Below, one piece after another: positions 17,242 to 25,528 of a stretch of DNA of 64,000 nucleotides. Below the pieces are notes generated by a model that was not told the DNA's origin, made no database searches, and saw only the letters and a list, made by a program, of their open reading frames with translations. A program made the position numbers and the translations under genes. Source of the stretch: Streptomyces chartreusis (GTDB lineage: Bacteria > Actinomycetota > Actinomycetes > Streptomycetales > Streptomycetaceae). Each line of letters starts with the position of its first letter. Position 1 is the first letter of the stretch. The DNA lies in the NCBI RefSeq assembly GCF_008704715.1, contig NZ_CP023689.1, positions 6,448,001 through 6,512,000 of the forward strand. The letters run 5' to 3'.

Positions 17242-18708
17242 TCAGCCGGTCTTGACCTCGTCGCGCTCCGTCTCGGAGGCCACGGCCCCGGCGCCCGCCG
17301 GGCGCCCGCCGCGGACCTTCTCCTTCACGAAGGCGATGGCCAGCACGGCCGCGGCGACCAGCAGCGACAGCAGCACGGTCTTGCGCCCGTCGTGCTCGGT
17401 GTCGGTCAGCATGTAACCGAGCACGAACACGATCAGCGCGGCCGTCGCCCAGGTCAGGTACGGGTACAGCCACATCTTCACGACGAGCTTCTCCGGCGAC
17501 TCACGCTGGATGATCTTGCGCATGCGCAGCTGCGAGAAGCAGATGACCAGCCAGACGAACAGCGCGACCGCACCGGAGGAGTTGACGAGGAAGAGGAAGA
17601 CGGAGTCCGGGAACTTGTAGTTGAAGAACACCGCCACGAAGCCGAACGCGACCGACACGAGGATCGCGGTCCGCGGCACGCCGTTGCCGGTCGTGCGGGC
17701 GAACCCCTTCGGCGCGTCCCCGCGCTGGCCGAGCGAGAAGGCCATGCGGGAGGCGGTGTAGAGGCCCGAGTTGAGACAGGACAGCACCGAGGTCAGCACG
17801 ATGAAGTTCATGATCTGACCGGCGTGCGCGATGCCGAGGGAGTCGAGCGCGGCGACGTAGGAGCCCTTGTCGGCGATGGCCTTGCTGTCCCAGGGCAGCA
17901 GGGAGACCACGACGAGGATCGAGCCGAGGTAGAACACGGCCACACGCCAGATGATGCTGTTGGTCGCCTTGGTGACGGCCTGCTGCGGGTTCTCGGACTC
18001 ACCGGCCGCGAGGGTGGCGATCTCGCTTCCCATGAAGGAGAAGACGACCAGCAGCACACCGGTGAGGATCGCGCCCGGTCCGTGCGGCAGGAAGCCGCCG
18101 TGGTCGGTGAGGTTGCTCAGCCCGGCCTGGTCGCTGTCGACGCCCGGCAGCAGCCCGAAGATGGCCAGCCCGCCGATGACGATGAACGCGGCGATCGCGA
18201 CGACCTTGATCCCGGCGAACCAGAACTCGAACTCGCCGTACGAGCCGACGGAGACCAGGTTGGTGGCGGTCAGCACCACCATGACGATCAGTGCCCAGCC
18301 CCACTGCGGGACGGCCGGGATCCAGCCCTCCAGGATCACCGCACCGGCGGTCGCCTCGACCGCCAGCACGACCACCCAGAAGAACCAGTACAGCCAGCCG
18401 ATGGAGAACCCGGCCCAGCGGCCGAGCGCCCGGTCGGCGTGGGCGGAGAACGACCCGGACGTCGGGTTGGCCGCCGACATCTCACCGAGCATCCGCATCA
18501 CCAGCACCACGAGCGTGCCGACGAGTGCGTAGGAAAGGAGGATGCCGGGGCCGGCGGTGGCGATACCGGAGCTGGACCCGACGAACAGGCCGGCGCCGAT
18601 GACGCCGCCGATCGCGATCATGGACAGATGGCGGTTCTTGAGCCCGGCCTGTAGGCCGTGGCCCCCGGGGGCCGGTTCGGCCGTCTTCTTTGTCGGCTGC
18701 GAAGTCAT
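17242..18708 (-). CDS. APC-superfamily amino-acid permease (second copy)
   Basis: A 488-aa protein with about 12 membrane segments. It shares GLKNRHLSMIAIGGVIGAGLFVGSSSGIA and MRMLGEMSAANPTSGSFSAHADRALGRWAGF with the permease at 4998-6389, so they are paralogues of the GABA-permease-like AAT family. The C-terminal tail of about 35 residues is charged and cytoplasmic. ATG 18708, with AAAGGAAA upstream, was preferred to the longer frame from 18861, which has no export or permease features. The substrate is unknown. Confidence 0.88.
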   Translation of the reverse strand: MTSQPTKKTAEPAPGGHGLQAGLKNRHLSMIAIGGVIGAGLFVGSSSGIATAGPGILLSYALVGTLVVLVMRMLGEMSAANPTSGSFSAHADRALGRWAGFSIGWLYWFFWVVVLAVEATAGAVILEGWIPAVPQWGWALIVMVVLTATNLVSVGSYGEFEFWFAGIKVVAIAAFIVIGGLAIFGLLPGVDSDQAGLSNLTDHGGFLPHGPGAILTGVLLVVFSFMGSEIATLAAGESENPQQAVTKATNSIIWRVAVFYLGSILVVVSLLPWDSKAIADKGSYVAALDSLGIAHAGQIMNFIVLTSVLSCLNSGLYTASRMAFSLGQRGDAPKGFARTTGNGVPRTAILVSVAFGFVAVFFNYKFPDSVFLFLVNSSGAVALFVWLVICFSQLRMRKIIQRESPEKLVVKMWLYPYLTWATAALIVFVLGYMLTDTEHDGRKTVLLSLLVAAAVLAIAFVKEKVRGGRPAGAGAVASETERDEVKTG

Positions 18709-18925
18709 GGAAGGGATTTCCTTTGCGCCGTGGGGAGCGGTCCTCGCACAAGCGGATTGCGTGTGGCGTACGAGTCGGACCAGTGAATCGGAGGAGAACA
18801 GATTCGGGAACCTTTGATTCGGGATTGTTACTTGAGGTTTCCTTGAGCTTCCATGGCTCAAATCACAATTGACTCGTTCGACACCCGACGCTGCTGCCCG
18901 GAAACAGCCGTGTCACACTCGTCCC

Positions 18926-19411
18926 ATGCGCGTGTATCTCGGCTCGGACCATGCGGGCTACGAACTCAAGAACCACCTCGTCGACTGGCTGAAGGCGGCC
19001 GGCCACGACCCGGTCGACTGCGGCCCTCACATCTACGACGCCCAGGACGACTACCCGCCGTTCTGTCTCCGTGCGGCGGAGCGGACGGCCGCGGACCCCG
19101 ACGCCCTCGGCATCGTGATCGGCGGCTCGGGCAACGGCGAGCAGATCGCCGCGAACAAGGTGAAGGGTGTCCGCGCGGCCCTGGCGTGGAGCGAGGAGAC
19201 GGCGCAGCTCGGCCGTCAGCACAACGACGCCAACGTCGTCGCGGTCGGCGCGCGCATGCACACCACGGAAGAGGCGACCAAGTTCGTCGAGACCTTCCTT
19301 GGCACCCCGTTCTCGGGTGACGAGCGCCACATCCGCCGCATCGACATGCTCGCGGCCTACGAGACGACGGGCGACCTGCCCCCGATCCCGGCCCACCACC
19401 CGCAGCAGTAG
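18926..19411 (+). CDS. rpiB: Ribose-5-phosphate isomerase B
   Basis: A 161-aa protein beginning MRVYLGSDHAGYELKNHLVDWL, the RpiB/LacAB signature. The active-site loop reads IGGSGNGEQIAANK, matching the mycobacterial type, in which a glutamate replaces the catalytic cysteine of E. coli RpiB. It interconverts ribose 5-phosphate and ribulose 5-phosphate in the pentose phosphate pathway. No ribosome-binding site is visible; CACACT lies 6 nt before the ATG, so the mRNA may be leaderless. The upstream ATG at 18869 lacks family similarity. Confidence 0.92.
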   Translation: MRVYLGSDHAGYELKNHLVDWLKAAGHDPVDCGPHIYDAQDDYPPFCLRAAERTAADPDALGIVIGGSGNGEQIAANKVKGVRAALAWSEETAQLGRQHNDANVVAVGARMHTTEEATKFVETFLGTPFSGDERHIRRIDMLAAYETTGDLPPIPAHHPQQ

Positions 19412-19435
19412 CTCTTTCGCGCCGGGTGATCTGAT

Positions 19436-19506
19436 TCAGCCCGTCCGGCGTTTGAGGACGAGGCCCGTCCAGGGCCGACGGGGGTCCAGGGGGCAGAGCC
19501 CCCTGG
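19436..19506. repeat. Dispersed Streptomyces intergenic repeat with hairpin
   Basis: The segment contains CCCGTCCGGCGTTTGAGGAC and ends in a 9-bp hairpin (CCAGGGGGC-aga-GCCCCCTGG, 19486-19506). From memory this GTTTGAGGACGAG-type element recurs in many Streptomyces intergenic regions. Its role is unknown; here it lies between rpiB and the glycosylase gene. Confidence 0.6.
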
Positions 19507-19515
19507 GCACGGGCC

Positions 19516-19535
19516 GAAGGGGCGCCCGCCCCTTC
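19516..19535 (+). terminator. Hairpin after rpiB
   Basis: An 8-bp stem (GAAGGGGC with GCCCCTTC) and a 4-nt loop, 20 bp before the glycosylase GTG. It could end the rpiB transcript. Confidence 0.5.
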
Positions 19536-19554
19536 ACGCACAGAAGGAGCCACC

Positions 19555-20364
19555 GTGCCTGAGGGGCACACCATCCACCGGCTGGCACAGGACTACGCCG
19601 CCGCGTTCCTCGGCACGGCCCCCCGGGTCACCAGCCCCCAGGGCAAGTTCTCCGACGCCGCGGCCCTCCTCGACCGCGCCGAACTCACCCGCACCGAGGC
19701 CCACGGCAAGCACCTCTTCCTCGGCTTCCGCGACGCCGACTGGATCCACATCCACCTCGGCCTCTTCGGCAAGGTCAACTTCGGCGGCGCCCCCGCGCCC
19801 CCGCCCACGGACACCGTCCGGCTCCGCCTCGCGAACACCACCGCGTACGTCGATCTGCGCGGCCCCACCACCTGCGCCCTGATCGCCGACACGGAGAAGC
19901 AGGCGATACACGACCGCCTCGGCCCCGACCCCCTGCGCGACGACGCCGACCCGCACCAGGCGTACCGCCGGATCTCCCGCAGCCGTACGACGATCGCCGC
20001 CCTGCTCATGGACCAGAAGGTCATCGCGGGCGTCGGCAACGTCTACCGCGCCGAGGTCCTCTTCCGGCACCGCATCGACCCCTACCGCGCGGGCAGGGAC
20101 ATCACCCCGGCCCAGTGGGACGCGATCTGGAGCGACCTCGTCGAGCTCATGCACGAGGGCGTCCGCAACAACCGCATCGACACTGTCCGCCCCGAGCACA
20201 CCCCGGAGGCGATGGGCCGCCCGCCCCGTGTCGACGACCACGGCGGCGAGGTCTACGTCTACCGCCGGGCCACCATGCCCTGCCACATCTGCGACGGCGA
20301 GATCCGCACCGCCGACCTCGCCGCCCGCAACCTCTTCTGGTGCCCGAACTGCCAACGCCCGTAA
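19555..20364 (+). CDS. Fpg/Nei-family DNA glycosylase (endonuclease VIII-like)
   Basis: A 269-aa protein starting MPEGHTIHRLA. After Met removal, Pro and Glu form the catalytic pair of the Fpg/Nei family. The H2TH region (LLMDQKVIAGVGNVYRAEVLFRHRIDP, about residues 150-176) and a C-terminal zinc finger (CHICDGEI...CPNCQ) are complete. It removes oxidised bases and cuts the abasic site. The PEGHT N terminus is typical of actinobacterial Nei-type enzymes rather than Fpg. GTG start with AGAAGGAGC upstream. Confidence 0.92.
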   Translation: MPEGHTIHRLAQDYAAAFLGTAPRVTSPQGKFSDAAALLDRAELTRTEAHGKHLFLGFRDADWIHIHLGLFGKVNFGGAPAPPPTDTVRLRLANTTAYVDLRGPTTCALIADTEKQAIHDRLGPDPLRDDADPHQAYRRISRSRTTIAALLMDQKVIAGVGNVYRAEVLFRHRIDPYRAGRDITPAQWDAIWSDLVELMHEGVRNNRIDTVRPEHTPEAMGRPPRVDDHGGEVYVYRRATMPCHICDGEIRTADLAARNLFWCPNCQRP

Positions 20365-20380
20365 GGCGGTCGGGGCAGCC

Positions 20381-21637
20381 TCAGAAGCCGTGCGGCAGCC
20401 ACGGGGCCACCGAGGACGCGAAACCCACCGACGCCTCCGCCAGCGCCCCCTGCCGCAGCTCCCGCACCCGCCCGGCCGCGCCCAGCGCCGCGAGGCTCAC
20501 CCCGCCGAGATAGGCCGCCCCCAACTCCCGTACGGACAGGGCGAGATCGGCCGGATCCGTCGTACGAGCGCACGACGCGCCCTTGGCGTCCCCGCTCAGC
20601 CGCCAACGTCCCGTGTTCCAGGGGCAGAAGTCGTCCTCCACCTCGAACACCACGTCCACCGGCGCCTGATACGTCCGCGCCTCCAGCGCGGCCCCGACGT
20701 CCACCAGCCGTACGTGCAGGGCGTCCTTCACCCGCACCACGCACCGCCGGATGTCCGAGACCTGGTACTGCCAGGCCTCGTCCAGCGGCCGCGACCACGC
20801 CTTCACCGTGGACGTCAGGTCGATGCCGAACAGGAACCGCCACAGCGCGGCCTCCGCCGCCGGGTCCAGGGCCTGTACGTCCCGCAGCAGCACGACACCG
20901 CTCGGGCCGTTGCCGTCCCACTCCGGCTTCACGCGGAAGCGCGCGTACCCGACGACCTCGCGGTCCCGCTCCGCGAGCACGCACTGGATCGGCGACGCGC
21001 CCTCCCGGTCGTTCTCCGGGTCGAGCAGCCCGAGCCGCTCCCAGCCGGGCAGCCGCGCGATCATCCCAGGCCGGCGTGACACCCGGCGCGCGTACACGGC
21101 CTCGCACGCGTCGAGGACGTCGGCCGGTGCGGCGTAGCGCAGACGTACGTCATCCGTGCCGGGCGGCACGGACAGCCGCACGCGCGAGGTGTCGATCTCG
21201 GCGCTGACCTGGTGGGTGCCGATGCCGTAGCCGAACCGGCCGTAGATCGCGGGCTCGGAGGCGGTCAGCACCGCCAGCGGCCACCCCCACTCGCGCACGT
21301 CGTCCAGCTGCCGGCGCATCATCGACCTCAGGACGCCGCGCCTGCGGTGCGTGGCGGCGACGCTGACCATCGTGACGCCCGCGGCGTCCACGGCCGCACC
21401 ACCGGGCACCGTGAGCCGGAAGCTGAACGCCCCGGCCGTCCCCACGCACGCGTCCGCGTCCCAGACCCCGAGGGACCGGTCGAACTCGGTGAGCGAGTTC
21501 CACAACTCCCGCTCCTCCGCCGCCTCCGCGACGCCACCGAAGGCGCGGATGAGGGTGTCGTACCAGATGTCCCACTCGTCCTGACGCAGCGCCCGCAGCT
21601 CCAGGCGGTCGGCCTCGCTCACACTGTCTTTCGCCAT
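20381..21637 (-). CDS. GNAT acetyltransferase of the Eis family
   Basis: A 418-aa protein. The N-terminal GNAT domain carries the acetyl-CoA loop VSVAATHRRRGVLRSMMRRQL (about residues 90-110), then a second GNAT-like domain and a C-terminal SCP2-like domain from about residue 300. This is the layout of Eis, the aminoglycoside- and lysine-acetylating protein of mycobacteria. The Streptomyces substrate is unknown. It converges with the glycosylase gene 16 bp away. TAGGCA lies 6 nt before the ATG and no ribosome site is visible, so translation may be leaderless. Confidence 0.85.
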   Translation of the reverse strand: MAKDSVSEADRLELRALRQDEWDIWYDTLIRAFGGVAEAAEERELWNSLTEFDRSLGVWDADACVGTAGAFSFRLTVPGGAAVDAAGVTMVSVAATHRRRGVLRSMMRRQLDDVREWGWPLAVLTASEPAIYGRFGYGIGTHQVSAEIDTSRVRLSVPPGTDDVRLRYAAPADVLDACEAVYARRVSRRPGMIARLPGWERLGLLDPENDREGASPIQCVLAERDREVVGYARFRVKPEWDGNGPSGVVLLRDVQALDPAAEAALWRFLFGIDLTSTVKAWSRPLDEAWQYQVSDIRRCVVRVKDALHVRLVDVGAALEARTYQAPVDVVFEVEDDFCPWNTGRWRLSGDAKGASCARTTDPADLALSVRELGAAYLGGVSLAALGAAGRVRELRQGALAEASVGFASSVAPWLPHGF

Positions 21638-21798
21638 GAACCATGCCTACCAGCGCAATGCGGGACGAGCGAGGGAATTTCTCCTTGCCGCGACGGGACG
21701 TCTTTCTGTGAAGTTCACTGTGAAGTTGAACCTCGGACGGGGGACAAGTGGGACCTCCCGTGCCAAGCAGCTGGTCCGATGGATAGGGTCCCGAACTA

Positions 21799-22980
21799 AT
21801 GGCAGCAGGACGAGAGCGGCGCACGGCGGCCGAGACGTTCATGGCCCGGTTGAGGATGCACTGGCACCGGGTCCGCGTCGGCCTGCGCAGAAGCGCCGTG
21901 GACTACTTCCGCGGTGACGGCTCCGACTGGGTCGCGCTCGCCGGACTGCTCGTGACCGTGCCGCTGATCTGCAGCGCCACGATGGCCAACTCGGTGTGGT
22001 TCTCACCGGCCGCGCTGGTCCTGCCGATCGTGGCCGGCGGGCTGCTGCTGCGCCCGGCGAGCCTGCTGGGCCTGTACGCGGCGGCGGCCACCGCCCTCAT
22101 CGTGGAGTCGGTGCAACTCGGCCCTTACACGGAGGGCCCGTCCAGGGTCACTCCGGGCGTGGTCCTGGTCGTGGCGGCGTGCGGCTTCTTCGGTCTGCTC
22201 ATCGCGCAGTTCCGCAGCCGCGTCGGCGTGCCCTGGCGGCGCGGCGGCACCATGCTCTTCGACCTGCGCGAGCGGATCCGCGTGCAGAGCAAGCTGCCGC
22301 AGCTGCCGCACGGCTGGCACCGCGAGATGGCCCTGCGCCCCGCGGGCGGCCAGTCCTTCTCCGGCGACTTCGTGGTGGCGGCCCGCACGAACGGCGGCCG
22401 CACCCTGGAGGCCGTCCTGACGGACGTGTCCGGCAAGGGGATGGACGCCGGCTCCCGCGCCCTGCTGCTCTCCGGAGCCTTCGGCGGCCTCCTGGGCAGC
22501 CTGCCCCCGCACGCGTTCCTGCCGGCCGCCAACGGCTACCTCCTGCGCCAGGACTGGGACGAGGGCTTCGCCACCTCCATCCACCTCGTCCTCGACCTCG
22601 ACTCGGGCGACTACGAGCTCTATTCGGCGGGCCACCCGCCGGGCCTGCAACTGAGCGCGGGCAGCGGCCGCTGGGAGGAGAAGGCCGCCGAGGGCCCCCT
22701 CCTCGGCGTGTACGACGGCGCCCAGTTCGACCCCGTGAAGGGCTCGCTGCGCCCCGGCGACGTCCTGATGCTCTTCACGGACGGTCTGGTCGAGACGTCC
22801 GACCGCGACATCGTCGAGGGCATTGACCGCCTCACCGGCGAGGCCGACCGCTATGTCGCCGGCGGCTTCCACGGCGCCGCCTGGCACCTCATCGAGGCGG
22901 TGGCGAAGGACGTCAACGACGACCGGGCGCTCCTGCTGATCTCCCGCGAGGGCCCGACGACGACAGCTGCCGCCCGCTGA
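21799..22980 (+). CDS. Membrane PP2C-type protein phosphatase (SpoIIE domain)
   Basis: A 393-aa protein. Residues 45-150 hold about four membrane helices; the C-terminal half is a SpoIIE/PP2C phosphatase with metal-binding Asp residues in FSGDFVVA, LTDVSGKGMDA and LFTDGLVETSDR. Such enzymes dephosphorylate anti-sigma antagonists in partner-switching pathways, which are numerous in Streptomyces. No sensor (PAS/GAF) domain is visible apart from the membrane part. It is followed 23 bp later by an HD-domain gene and may form an operon with it. Confidence 0.9.
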   Translation: MAAGRERRTAAETFMARLRMHWHRVRVGLRRSAVDYFRGDGSDWVALAGLLVTVPLICSATMANSVWFSPAALVLPIVAGGLLLRPASLLGLYAAAATALIVESVQLGPYTEGPSRVTPGVVLVVAACGFFGLLIAQFRSRVGVPWRRGGTMLFDLRERIRVQSKLPQLPHGWHREMALRPAGGQSFSGDFVVAARTNGGRTLEAVLTDVSGKGMDAGSRALLLSGAFGGLLGSLPPHAFLPAANGYLLRQDWDEGFATSIHLVLDLDSGDYELYSAGHPPGLQLSAGSGRWEEKAAEGPLLGVYDGAQFDPVKGSLRPGDVLMLFTDGLVETSDRDIVEGIDRLTGEADRYVAGGFHGAAWHLIEAVAKDVNDDRALLLISREGPTTTAAAR

Positions 22981-23003
22981 GCCGCAGGGGCGACACTGGG
23001 CGG

Positions 23004-23486
23004 GTGACCGAGACACCGCAGCCGCAGAGCACCCCGCACGGGACGCTGTCCCTCGCCGACGTGGAGGCCGTCGCCCGCGCCGCCCACGCGAGCCAGACCG
23101 ACAAGGCCGGGCGGCCGTACACCGAGCATCTGAGCGCCGTCGCCGAGGGCGTACGCGCGCGTGGCGGCGACGAGGAGCTGATCGCCGCGGCCTGGCTGCA
23201 CGACGCCGTGGAGGACGACGCGCTGTCCGAGCGGTGGCTGGAAGAGGCCGCGCTGAGCCGTCGTACGAAGGACGTGGTGCGCGCGGTCACCAAGCGGGCC
23301 GGAGAGCCGCCCGAGGCCTATGCCGCGCGGATCCTCGCGACCCCGGGCGCGCTGCTGGTGAAGGAGGCGGACCTGGCGCACAACGCGGACCCGGCGCGCC
23401 TGGCGGTACTGGACGAGGCGACCCGGAAACGACTGACCGAGAAGTACGCACGGATGCGCGCACTTCTCGGTCTGTCCATGGTGTGA
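23004..23486 (+). CDS. Small HD-domain phosphohydrolase
   Basis: A 160-aa protein with the HD motif in AAWLHDAVEDD (near residue 72) and an upstream His in RPYTEHLSAVAEG, matching the hydrolase half of RelA/SpoT. This small type may hydrolyse (p)ppGpp or another nucleotide; function is not proven. It lacks synthetase, TGS and ACT domains. GTG start, 23 bp after the phosphatase gene. It converges with the acyltransferase gene. Confidence 0.82.
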   Translation: MTETPQPQSTPHGTLSLADVEAVARAAHASQTDKAGRPYTEHLSAVAEGVRARGGDEELIAAAWLHDAVEDDALSERWLEEAALSRRTKDVVRAVTKRAGEPPEAYAARILATPGALLVKEADLAHNADPARLAVLDEATRKRLTEKYARMRALLGLSMV

Positions 23487-23501
23487 AGGAACGGCGCAGG
23501 G

Positions 23502-24704
23502 TCAGGCGTTGACCTTCTCGCGCGCGGTCGCGCCCTCGCGCTTCTCCCGCTCCCGGGCCAGCTGGGCCGCGTCCCGCTTGAAGGCCCACTCCATCTTGGG
23601 CTCCATCGCGAACCGGAAGACCCGCTGCACCGGCGCGGTGCACAGCAGCGTGACGCCGACGGCCGCGACGACGCTGACGAAGATCTCGCCGAGCGGGCGC
23701 TGCAGCCAGGCGTGCTCGAACCAGCCCTGGTAGTCACCGGCCTTCACGACGAAGCCGTGCAGCAGGTAGCCGTACAGAGTGCCCGCGCCGAGAGCCGTGA
23801 ACCACATGTGGCGACGCGGCACCCAGGCGAAGAAGCAGGCCGTCAGCACGAGCGAGCAGCCGAACATCGCCAGCACCATGACCGGCCCGGTCCACCACGG
23901 GGCGTGCAGCTCCTGGGCGGCGTCCCGGTGGTAGAACCACGCGGTGTTCATGCGCGGCACCGCCCACCAGCCGATGGCCAGCGCGAGGGTGAACACCGGC
24001 ACGGACAGGATCCGCACCGTGCGCGTGCGCACCATGTGGAAGTGCTCGGGCTTCATGATCAGACCCAGCACGAAGTACGGCAGGAACTGAAGGACCCGCT
24101 GGAGGTCGAGGTCGTCGCCGATCTCCGGGGTGACCGTCGCCGCCATGGCGAGGCCGAGCGCGATCGGCAGCGGCCAGCGCACCATCTTCCAGATCGGCGT
24201 CGTCATGCGCCAGATGAACAGCGCGCACAGGAACCATGTCAGGTACCACGGGTCCAGGAGGCTGATGTCCTGGCCCGGGTCCTCGTCGATCCAGCGCTTG
24301 AAGAGCGGATAGGCCGTCTCGAAGACGACGTACGGCACCGCGACGCCGGTGATCAGACGCTTCAGGCGGTTCGGGCTCGCGTCGAAACTGCGCGAGAAGA
24401 AGCCGGAGATGATGATGAACGCCGGCATGTGGAAGGTGTACACGACGGTGTACACGGCCTCCAGGATCCGGCTGTCGCCCTTGATCGGCTCCCAGGAGTG
24501 GCCTATGGCGACGAGCACGATCGCCAGGTACTTGGCGTTGTCGAAGAACGCGTCGCGCTGCTTGGCACCGCTGGACGCGGCTCTGGCGTCGCCCTGAGCC
24601 TTCCTGCCCTGCGGTGAGCGCGGACTCGGCACTCCGTCCGCCGACTGCTGTGTCGGGGGGAGTGGCGCTCTGTTGTGGCCGTGCGGTCGCAGCGAGTCCG
24701 TCAC
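23502..24704 (-). CDS. Acyltransferase family 3 membrane protein
   Basis: A 400-aa protein with about ten membrane helices. The N-terminal 50 residues are a low-complexity cytoplasmic tail. RDAFFDNAKYLAIVLVAIGHSWEP carries the conserved His of acyltransferase-3 (OafA/WecH-like) enzymes and YTFHMPAFIIISGFFSRS is the second family motif. Members transfer acetyl or other acyl groups to extracellular sugars or peptides. The acceptor is unknown. The C terminus is charged and helical. Confidence 0.85.
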   Translation of the reverse strand: MTDSLRPHGHNRAPLPPTQQSADGVPSPRSPQGRKAQGDARAASSGAKQRDAFFDNAKYLAIVLVAIGHSWEPIKGDSRILEAVYTVVYTFHMPAFIIISGFFSRSFDASPNRLKRLITGVAVPYVVFETAYPLFKRWIDEDPGQDISLLDPWYLTWFLCALFIWRMTTPIWKMVRWPLPIALGLAMAATVTPEIGDDLDLQRVLQFLPYFVLGLIMKPEHFHMVRTRTVRILSVPVFTLALAIGWWAVPRMNTAWFYHRDAAQELHAPWWTGPVMVLAMFGCSLVLTACFFAWVPRRHMWFTALGAGTLYGYLLHGFVVKAGDYQGWFEHAWLQRPLGEIFVSVVAAVGVTLLCTAPVQRVFRFAMEPKMEWAFKRDAAQLAREREKREGATAREKVNA

Positions 24705-25243
24705 AGACCCTCCCGTCGGAAGCCCGGGTAGCGGATCCAGGACCTCGCTGCGTATGCGGGGGACGAGGCAGCGTGGAACATCTGAGGCACCCTAGCGTTG
24801 CCTGTGGGATTTCGTAAAACCCCCGAGGTCATTAGCGGTTATTGCGAGCGACTTCGCATGTACAGCGAACATGCACCTGGCAGACACCTGTTGGTCACCC
24901 CTCTTGTCCGGATTCATCCTGACTAAGTAGCGCATATGGCAAGGAGGTGACGCCGATGAAATGATCACCGTGTTGCGAATTCGAAATAGCGGCGAACATG
25001 TTGTGTGGCGATGGAAACGATCCCTTCGAATTCTCTGCGCCGATCTCTCGCCGAAATGTCGGACGGGCGTGATGCGAGAGGTCGGTACGTCCGCGGACCG
25101 TCACAGATCCGGCACAGGTGTGGCGAACGAAACGTCACGTGCCGCATAGCGAGGCCCGGTTGGTGGCACGATGGTTCTGGCGGGGGTGCGCGGGGTCGCG
25201 TCCCCGGGCCGGGAGAGCGGACCGACCGAGGGTGTGATCTGTT
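24705..25243. other. Intergenic region with inverted repeat and orphan ribosome-binding site
   Basis: I see no convincing gene in these 539 bp. They hold an inverted repeat GCATGT-N7-ACATGC (24856-24874), a possible operator. A very strong ribosome-binding site, AAGGAGG, precedes ATG AAA TGA at 24956 by 8 nt, followed by an overlapping ATG at 24961 that opens a 62-codon frame. That frame lacks Streptomyces-like third-position GC, so I do not call it a gene. Confidence 0.5.
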
Positions 25244-25438
25244 GTGGCCATTTCGCTGTCAGTGGTGTTGCTGTTGGCGATCGTCCTGGTGGTGCTGATC
25301 CGTGGTGGATCCCTGAAGGCCGGCCCTGCCGTCGTCGCCGTGCTGTTCGGCTTCTTCCTGGCCTCGACGGGCATGGCCGACGACATCCAGCGGTTCCTCA
25401 ACTCGATAGCCGAGACCATCAACTCCATCCAGTTCTAG
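25244..25438 (+). CDS. 64-aa membrane peptide of unknown function
   Basis: It starts at GTG with MAISLSVVLLLAIVLVVLIRGG, one membrane helix, followed by a second hydrophobic stretch (AGPAVVAVLFGFFLAS) and a polar tail DDIQRFLNSIAETINSIQF. It is codon-biased like its neighbours, so it is probably real. It lies 90 bp upstream of the kinase gene on the same strand. I do not recognise a function. Confidence 0.7.
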   Translation: MAISLSVVLLLAIVLVVLIRGGSLKAGPAVVAVLFGFFLASTGMADDIQRFLNSIAETINSIQF

Positions 25439-25528
25439 GGTCCGTGGGGCGGCCCGAAAGGGTACGGATACCCTCGTTCGTGATCGTCGAACGCTTCGGA
25501 ACGACGGTGCGGACGGGGGACGTAAGGG

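Noticed and set aside
24961..25149. 62-codon frame after a strong ribosome site
   Set aside because: Third codon positions are not GC-rich and the composition is unlike neighbouring genes; kept only as an observation about the start region.
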